Below, one piece after another: positions 58,260 through 64,000 of a stretch of 64,000 nt of DNA. The notes under the pieces were generated by a model. The model was not told the DNA's origin. It saw nothing but the letters and a program-made list of their open reading frames with translations, and made no database searches. Source of the DNA: Diphasiastrum complanatum (Eukaryota > Streptophyta > Lycopodiopsida > Lycopodiales > Lycopodiaceae); contig CM055094.1 of NCBI GenBank assembly GCA_029204225.1, positions 8,229,234 through 8,293,233 on the forward strand. The letters run 5' to 3'. The first letter of the stretch is position 1, and each line of letters opens with the position of its first letter. The position numbers and the translations under genes were made by a program.

Positions 58260-60300
58260 TTGTAGTTTTGGTAAAAATCTTGAAAATATGTTGGAGTTGT
58301 GTCTCTTCTCCTGCATCTAATTTATTCGAGAGCACCCCAACATCAAGCACGTGAACTGTTCTTCAACCTAGATCGTGAAGATAAACGTGATTGGTCACTC
58401 TTGAAAGAACACTTCATCAAGTGATTCAAACCATTTCATTTGATAGAGAGTCCATTTGTCAAACTAAGTAATATCAAGATGACAAAGGATGAAAAAGTAC
58501 ATGACTATATCGAATGATTTAAACGAACAACCCACTGAATCAATGCTCATCATCTAGTTTCTAGTTGGACTTCCAAGATGGATCAGATGTGAGCTCAGAT
58601 CTAACGATGAATACACATCCTTAAAACAAGCCATGTCAATTACGAATGAAGCCACAATTGATCTAGAGCTAAGCTACGAAAGCATCACATAAGCAAGACT
58701 TAACCCAAGCTAAGCTATGAAAGCATCACATAAGCAAGACATTGGGCGCTGCACAACCTGCAAACAAGCTAGACTTGGGCGCTGGAATTAATCTACCAAA
58801 TTTTATTTTCTGGCTGCCAAATTTAGCGGAAGTACTTCTGCTAATCTTTCGCAAACTGTCCACTAAAGCTCTGCCAAGGAAAATGCTCTGATGGGCGCTA
58901 GTCCTCCTCCAAACTATGCTGAATGTTGTTGAAGCAAAGAGATGAAAGCCCTCTACAAAGAGAGAAGAAAAAAAACTAGCAAGGAAAATGGGCGCCCAAT
59001 CAGAAAATCAGATTTGAAACTCAACAATCAGGAAAGTCCTCTGATACCAAGTTACGAATGAAGCCACAATTGATCTAGAGCTAAGCTATGAAAACATCAC
59101 ATAAGCAAGACTTAACCCTAGCTAAGCTATGAAAGCATCACATAAGCAAGACTTAACCCTATAAAGCAGGAAAGAGAGAGATTAAGGAGACTAAAGAGAG
59201 AGATCAATATCATCAGTTGAATAACAAATGACACAGATTTCCTACTTATAGCCTAAAGGAAGCCCTAAAAATGAAGCTTTTAGTGGCAAGGGCCCAACTG
59301 GGAGAGATAATAGTGTGCCTTCCAAGAAGGCCCCCACTCTCCAGTAATATGTCCAAATGCCCAAATAATGAATAATAAGGCCCAAGGCCAACCGTAAAGT
59401 CTAAGTGTCAATAATGAATAAAAAAAGACCTAAGGCCTGCTTATGCATAAAGTAAAGCAAATGTAAATGGACGTGGCGAATGTAATGAGCTGAGTCGATA
59501 ACTATGTCTGATGCCATCCGAGAAGAGGATGAAGGATTGGATGTTGACGAACCTAGAGAATGGAGAGCACACCGTGTTGTCCATGAGTCCAAGTTGCTCG
59601 AGGAAACTCGGGATTAGCTTTGAAAATCTCAGATGGAGTTGCTCAACCAGCAATACCAACAACAAATGGAGAAACTTACAAAAGAGTTCCAGAACACCCT
59701 GAAGTCTATTCAAAATTCCATGCTAGGTCAGTTACCCACTGGCTAGGTACATCATAGACGTGACAATACTTGGTGCCCTCATTGCAGGGGTGCACACACT
59801 GGGAATGAATGCCCATCTTATCAACCAAGACCAGACACCTCTTTGATTAAGTGTGAAATATGTGATTTCATGGGCCATTCCTCTTTGATTAAGTGTGAAA
59901 TATGTGATTTCATCCGCTCAAATCCATTTTGTCGATCCCTCCTACGATTCATCATACCATCTAGATACCACATCCACTTATGGCAATTATGCACACTATC
60001 ATGAGGACACCTCATGCTCGTGCAAACGAGATGCGTATCTCCCAAATCCAGAAACTCTAGGAATGCTAGCCATCCAAGATGGCTATGCAATTGCCCAAGG
60101 GCCCTGAGCAACAGATGCTTCATCTGTGGTGAAATGAGACATTTCATGGTCGATTGTAAAGTAAAAAACCAATATCATGCTGAATGTCTAGAGTGTGTTC
60201 GAAAACATAGCTTCAAAGATTGCCCCAAGCAACCAAACATGATCCTACTCGCAAGACATATCTCTTTGGAACCTGTGAGGGTCCTCACTTGAGCTCAGCG
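58260..60300 (+). pseudogene. gypsy gag, interrupted
   Basis: The gag body 58320-58639 (LDREDKRDWSLLKEHFIK, SNIKMTKDEKVHDYIE) stops at the insertion. The C-terminal gag 59490-60290 has a QQ-rich coiled segment (MELLNQQYQQQMEKLTKEF) and several zinc knuckles: CPHCRGAHTGNEC (near 59778), KCEICDFMGHS (59850), and CFICGEMRHFMVDC plus CLECVRKHSFKDC (60115-60230). A 42-base duplication repeats LIKCEICDF at 59838 and 59880. Frame breaks lie near 59640 and 60100. Confidence 0.75.
58640..59480 (-). mobile_element. LTR fragment nested in gypsy gag
   Basis: The sequence TTACGAATGAAGCCACAATT starts at 58640 and again at 59052, each followed by copies of a 41-base unit (AGCTAAGCTATGAAAGCATC...). The second copy is preceded by CTCTGATACCAA (59039-59050), the reverse complement of a tRNA-iMet primer site. 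Read on the minus strand this is a 5' LTR (59480-59052), a short internal region (59050-58745) and a truncated 3' LTR (58740-58640). No coding sequence, so it could be a short non-autonomous element or a deletion product. Confidence 0.55.
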
Positions 60301-60663
60301 CCAACAGCAGCAACAAAACCTGTTGACCATACGAGAAGCTCTTTGACAGCTTCCACATTACCATGAGAATATCCTGACTCACGAGTAGAACAATGGTGAT
60401 ACAACAAATTTTGAGATGAGTTTTTGTAGGATGAACAGAACACGAAACGTCCGTTAACTGCTCCGATCCTCAAAAAAGAGCAACCCCTACAAGGACTCAA
60501 AATTTTCTCTGAACTTCTGCAAGCTCAGATCACAATGCCATTCCATAGTGCAATGAAATATTTCACCGGCCTTCAAAGCTATAACCATAGAAGTTTTCAA
60601 CTGCCTAATGTCCAAGATGAACATTGAAAATCCGATGAGATTCCAGAAATTCCTCAGATTCTC

Positions 60664-61409
60664 ATGAATATGATGAATATCGATGTTGCTAAGGGGACTA
60701 GCATCACCTTACCCATGCATTACAAAGATTATCCAGTAGTATCCGCTATCCTCGATAGTGGATCAAGCATAAATATCATGGCTTTGTCACTAGCAAAGTC
60801 ATGGGGATTCAACAGCCTAGATCTGCCACGCTATAAACTACGTATGGTCGATCAACGAGTCACTGACCTTGCAGGTCACTTACCGAATATACAAGTCCAT
60901 ATTGAAGGAGTCAACCATAGATTATGTCATCCTAGATCTACCCGAGGATGCACAAACATATAAACTCCTTCTTGGCACATCCTGACATTGTCCAAGATTG
61001 GAAGCACAGTAAAATAACCTTCGACAACAATGAAAAAAGAGTCATTGTTGACTCTATAGGACACGTTAAGCCCGCCAAGGTTTATGATGATTGGTCATCC
61101 ACCACATATGATGACTCCGATAGTGTTCCAATTATGCCGAAAGGACACTATACAAGATCAATTGATATAATAAATTGGGGACAAGCACTAGCCACCGTGG
61201 ACTATATTGACTCCAATAGATGCCGAATAGAAACCGCTGCACACGACACATACATTCTCCCGTCTTCTACGGACATAGAGACCAAGTCCTCATGTATCTC
61301 GATAAAAAAATGTTATGCACCAAAGTCGATTCCCAAAGAGATTAAGTGTCCAGGCCCTATGGCTCATGTGCAACTCACAACCAAGGTAAGCCAACACAGT
61401 GGCCTATAG
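60664..61409 (+). pseudogene. gypsy protease and linker
   Basis: Protease: YPVVSAILDSGSSINIMALS (catalytic DSGS, near 60755) then KLRMVDQRVTDLAGHLPNIQ. The linker ORF 60948-61409 overlaps in another frame and carries a YKLLLG-like end and a hydrophilic region of unknown role. One frameshift near 60940 separates them. Confidence 0.8.
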
Positions 61410-61689
61410 GCCCAAATCTAAGGTCTACCAATGGGACATGCTGCCAGATGAAGTCAGTGATGCAATAAACGAAGAGTTGATTTGAGAGGCAACCACACCG
61501 CCTCCACAAATTACCACAAAACCTCGGTTGCAAAAAAACAAATAGTCCACACAAAACTAACCGAGAGACAAAAACAAATGCGCGAAAAGTTCAAACAACC
61601 AATCAAGTCATTGTCCGAACAATGCATGCGATGGCATTTCCAATTTTGCTAGCACATCCACATCAATAATTCCTAAAGTTTTTGAGAAC

Positions 61690-62880
61690 TTTGTGGAGCC
61701 TCCTTTTGATCTTCCAAGACATTTCAAAGATTTCACACTTGATGACGTCGTCATCCAGTTGCCGCAACCCCAACGGGAGCCTACAAAGGCTTCCCACTCC
61801 TTTGAAGGACCAGCAAAGACAACAGAGCAAAATCTTAAAGATCTTGACGAGGAGATGGATCGTATAGTTCACGTCGGAGCCCACCTCACGCCAGGTCAAC
61901 TTATTGATCTGGAGACCTTACTACGCAAATACAAAGATGTATTTGCCTGGAATTATATCAAAATGAAAGGGGTTCCGCCTGAAATAGCAGTCCATACTAT
62001 TCCATTAGAGGAGAATGCTAAGCCTACTCGGGCTAAGCCTTACCGTTGTAACCCGGTTAATCGTGAACGGATTGACGAGGATATTAAGAAGCTCCTAGAT
62101 GTTGGTTTCATTTATGAAATCCAACACATGGATTGGGTATCACCCATTGTGGTAGTTCTCAAGAAAAATGGCAAGCTTCATATGTGCGTTGATCACAAAA
62201 ACCTTAACGTGGAGTTGAAGCTTTCAGCTTCTTAGATGGCTTTAGTGGCTATTTTGTAGTCCAAATAGCCCCTGAGGATAGACACAAGACGACTTTTACC
62301 ATGGAAAACGACGTTTATGCTTATAACGTAATGCCTTTGGGCTTATGCAATGCCCCTTTCACGTTCCAACGCATCATGCAAATGGCGTTCCAAGATTTGT
62401 TACATCGAATTGTCCATATTTATCTTGATGATTTGGGTGTACATTCTTCTACAGAAAAACACCTCAAAGCCCTTGAAAATATATTCATTCACTGTCATAG
62501 GTTTGGTATATCACTAAACCTTGAAAAATGCCAAATCTGGATCACCCATTGGGGTTTTGCTCGGACATATTATATCCAAGGATGGTATCTCTACCAATCC
62601 TTTGAAGATCAAGGTTATTGTTGAGATGCCTTTACTCGCAACGGTGAAAGAAGTCTATGTCTTCTTAGGCCATACTAACTACTACCACATCTTCATAATC
62701 GACTACGTCGGTAAGGCAAGTCTCGTTTATTTAGTTGTGGTCGACCCTAGATGGACCGAGGAATGCATAAAAGCTTTTGAGAAATTGAAAACAACACTTA
62801 CCACCGCACCCATACTTCGTTCTCCAACACGAAGAAATTCCACGTGCATACTGACGCAAATAAGTATGCAATTGGAGGTA
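61690..62880 (+). pseudogene. gypsy reverse transcriptase
   Basis: LLRKYKDVFAWNYIKMKGVP, RVNP-like RCNPVNRERIDEDIKKLL, WVSPIVVVLKKNGKLHMCVD (61690-62220). A deletion removes KYP-type sequence, then FLDGFSGYFVVQIAPEDRHK, YNVMPLGLCNAPFTFQR and IVHIYLDDLGVHS (YLDD, near 62420). The next frame has LGHIISKDGISTNPLKIKV. At least three frameshifts. The RT catalytic box is intact in sequence. Confidence 0.87.
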
Positions 62881-63690
62881 TTCTAGCACAACCAGACGAA
62901 TATGGAAAAGATTTCCCGATACATTTCTTGAGCAGACATCTGGTGCCTGTTGAAGTAAACTATACCACAACCGAGCGTGAAGCATTGGCCATGGTCTACG
63001 CTGCAACTCCGACACTATTTGTTAGGCCAAACCTTTGCTTTCTATACAAACCATCAAGCTTGTTATATATTGTAAATAAATCTTGTAAGACCGGACGCAT
63101 AGCTAGATGGCTCTTAATACTTGAGGAATTCACATTCCGCGTAGTCGTCCGAAAATGTACACAACACTTCATGGCCGACCACCTTTCCAGACTTTCCAGT
63201 GTTGAAAAAGCTGATGCACCAGTCAACGACAACCTATCTGATGCATGCCTTTTCCAAGTCGATGCCACTCTCCTATGGGCTGAGGAAATAAGTCAACTCC
63301 TTACAACTGTCAGACTCAAAGAAGGACTAAATATAGTAGCCAAAAGGAAATTTTTGTTCAAGTTAGCACCCTTTCAACTTATCGCTAGCTTTAGGCTCAT
63401 ATATTCATCATTGGATTTAAGCTCTCATCTAATCCATCTTGGGAGGCCGACTAAGAAGGGACATTTATATAAAAGGGGTGTTGACGGTATTATATGCATA
63501 TGCGCTTATGAATCTGAGATACGACCTATCATATCTCAGGCACACGAGGGCATTGGTGGCGGTCACTTCTCTGCCAAAGCTACTGCTAAGATCATACTCA
63601 GAGCGGGCTTATGGTGGCCATCACTGTTTAAAGATACATTTGCATCATCAAAACATGTGATGTTTGCCACCTCGCACGGCTTATCCCCAT
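62844..63690 (+). pseudogene. gypsy RNase H and integrase zinc finger
   Basis: The RNase H start HTDANKYAIGGILAQ (D3 of the track frame), then PIHFLSRHLVPVEVNYTTTE and REALAMVYA, MADHLSRLSSVE, followed by NDNLSDACLFQVDA, LYKRGVDGIICICAYESE and AHEGIGGGHFSAKATAKIIL (HHCC region, near 63540-63600). The frame is open for 283 codons, the longest in this element. It closely parallels the integrase start at 39.2-39.5 kb. Confidence 0.87.
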
Positions 63691-63714
63691 TATAGAAGGC
63701 GAAGCTTTCCATAA

Positions 63715-64000
63715 TTGGGCCTAGCCCAACAACCAAACAAAATCAAGCACGCTATATCCTGATCGCAATCGATTACGCCACCAAATGGATAGAAGCACGC
63801 GCGACAAAGGACACCAATGCGAAGATGGTTGCACGGTTTTTTTTATGAGAACATTATTACGCGCTTTGGCTATCCAATAGAGCTTGTTAGTGATAGAGGT
63901 TCACACTTCTTAAACGAAGTGATTGATAATCTCCTACGCCATTACCTTGTTGTCCACTGCAAAAGTACTCCATAGTATTCCCGATGTAGTGGCCAAACAG
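63715..64000 (+). pseudogene. gypsy integrase core, cut by window end
   Basis: YILIAIDYATKWIEARATK (first catalytic Asp) then a frameshift at an eight-T run near 63838, and ITRFGYPIELVSDRGSHFLN (second Asp). The remainder lies beyond 64000. Confidence 0.85.

Larger units (their letters stand above)
58200..64000 (+). mobile_element. Ty3/gypsy element, truncated by window end
   Basis: Gag, protease, RT, RNase H and integrase occur in order on the plus strand, interrupted at 58640-59480 by another LTR sequence. The integrase core is cut by the window edge. Stops and frameshifts occur, but domains are better preserved than in the related remnants at 39-42 kb and 50.6-53.4 kb. No chromodomain region is within view. 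Confidence 0.85.

Noticed and set aside
1-64000. CRISPR arrays, bacterial operons, rRNA or tRNA genes
   Set aside because: No regularly spaced repeats of that kind and no tRNA cloverleaf found by eye; TGGTATCAGAGC hits are retrotransposon primer sites.

Overview
The window is a stretch of plant nuclear DNA, AT-rich and dominated by LTR retrotransposons of both superfamilies (Ty1/copia and Ty3/gypsy) in every state from nearly intact to fragmentary. The plant assignment rests on tRNA-iMet primer sites (TGGTATCAGAGC), a chromodomain Ty3/gypsy element, a telo-box beside a start codon, and one clearly recognisable host gene with plant-type exon structure. A seed plant with large introns fits best; the species cannot be told from the sequence.

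The backbone of the left two thirds is one host gene on the minus strand: an APE2/APEX2-type AP endonuclease (class II base-excision-repair nuclease). I assembled eight exons by hand between 43548 (ATG) and 3537. They join in a single open frame of 367 codons with consistent phases and hold every catalytic residue of the exonuclease-endonuclease-phosphatase fold. Exons total 1102 bp and the seven introns 38.9 kb. The gene runs off the left edge: the C-terminal tail and zf-GRF domain were not found.

Intron contents, in transcription order (right to left). Intron 1 (5981 bp) holds a decayed Ty3/gypsy element. Intron 2 (9150 bp) holds a complete but defective gypsy element with TSD (30541-36216) and a deleted gypsy remnant with its 3' LTR (28370-29859). 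Intron 3 is 580 bp. Intron 4 (17.8 kb) holds a minus-strand copia element split by a very young, nearly intact chromovirus (15905-22222, TSD CGACT, LTRs differing at about 3 of 358 sites), then a plus-strand copia remnant carrying gypsy pieces. Introns 4 and 6 each carry a small palindrome-rich foldback element. Intron 6 has a GC-AG donor. Intron 7 is 104 bp. A truncated copia element lies at the left edge, probably in the next intron.

Right of the APE2 promoter (about 43.6-43.9 kb: TATA box, telo-box, two G-boxes) come microsatellites, a solo-LTR-like sequence, and one exon-like segment (46633-46910, minus) encoding a two-span membrane protein tail of unknown identity. From 47.3 kb to the right edge everything is retrotransposon: a gypsy/copia chimera (minus), a decayed gypsy (plus), an inverted copia gag fragment, a copia element followed by an LTR and a second copia 5' end, and a large gypsy element (plus) interrupted by another LTR sequence and cut off by the window end in its integrase.

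No tRNA, rRNA, CRISPR or bacterial-type operon was seen.
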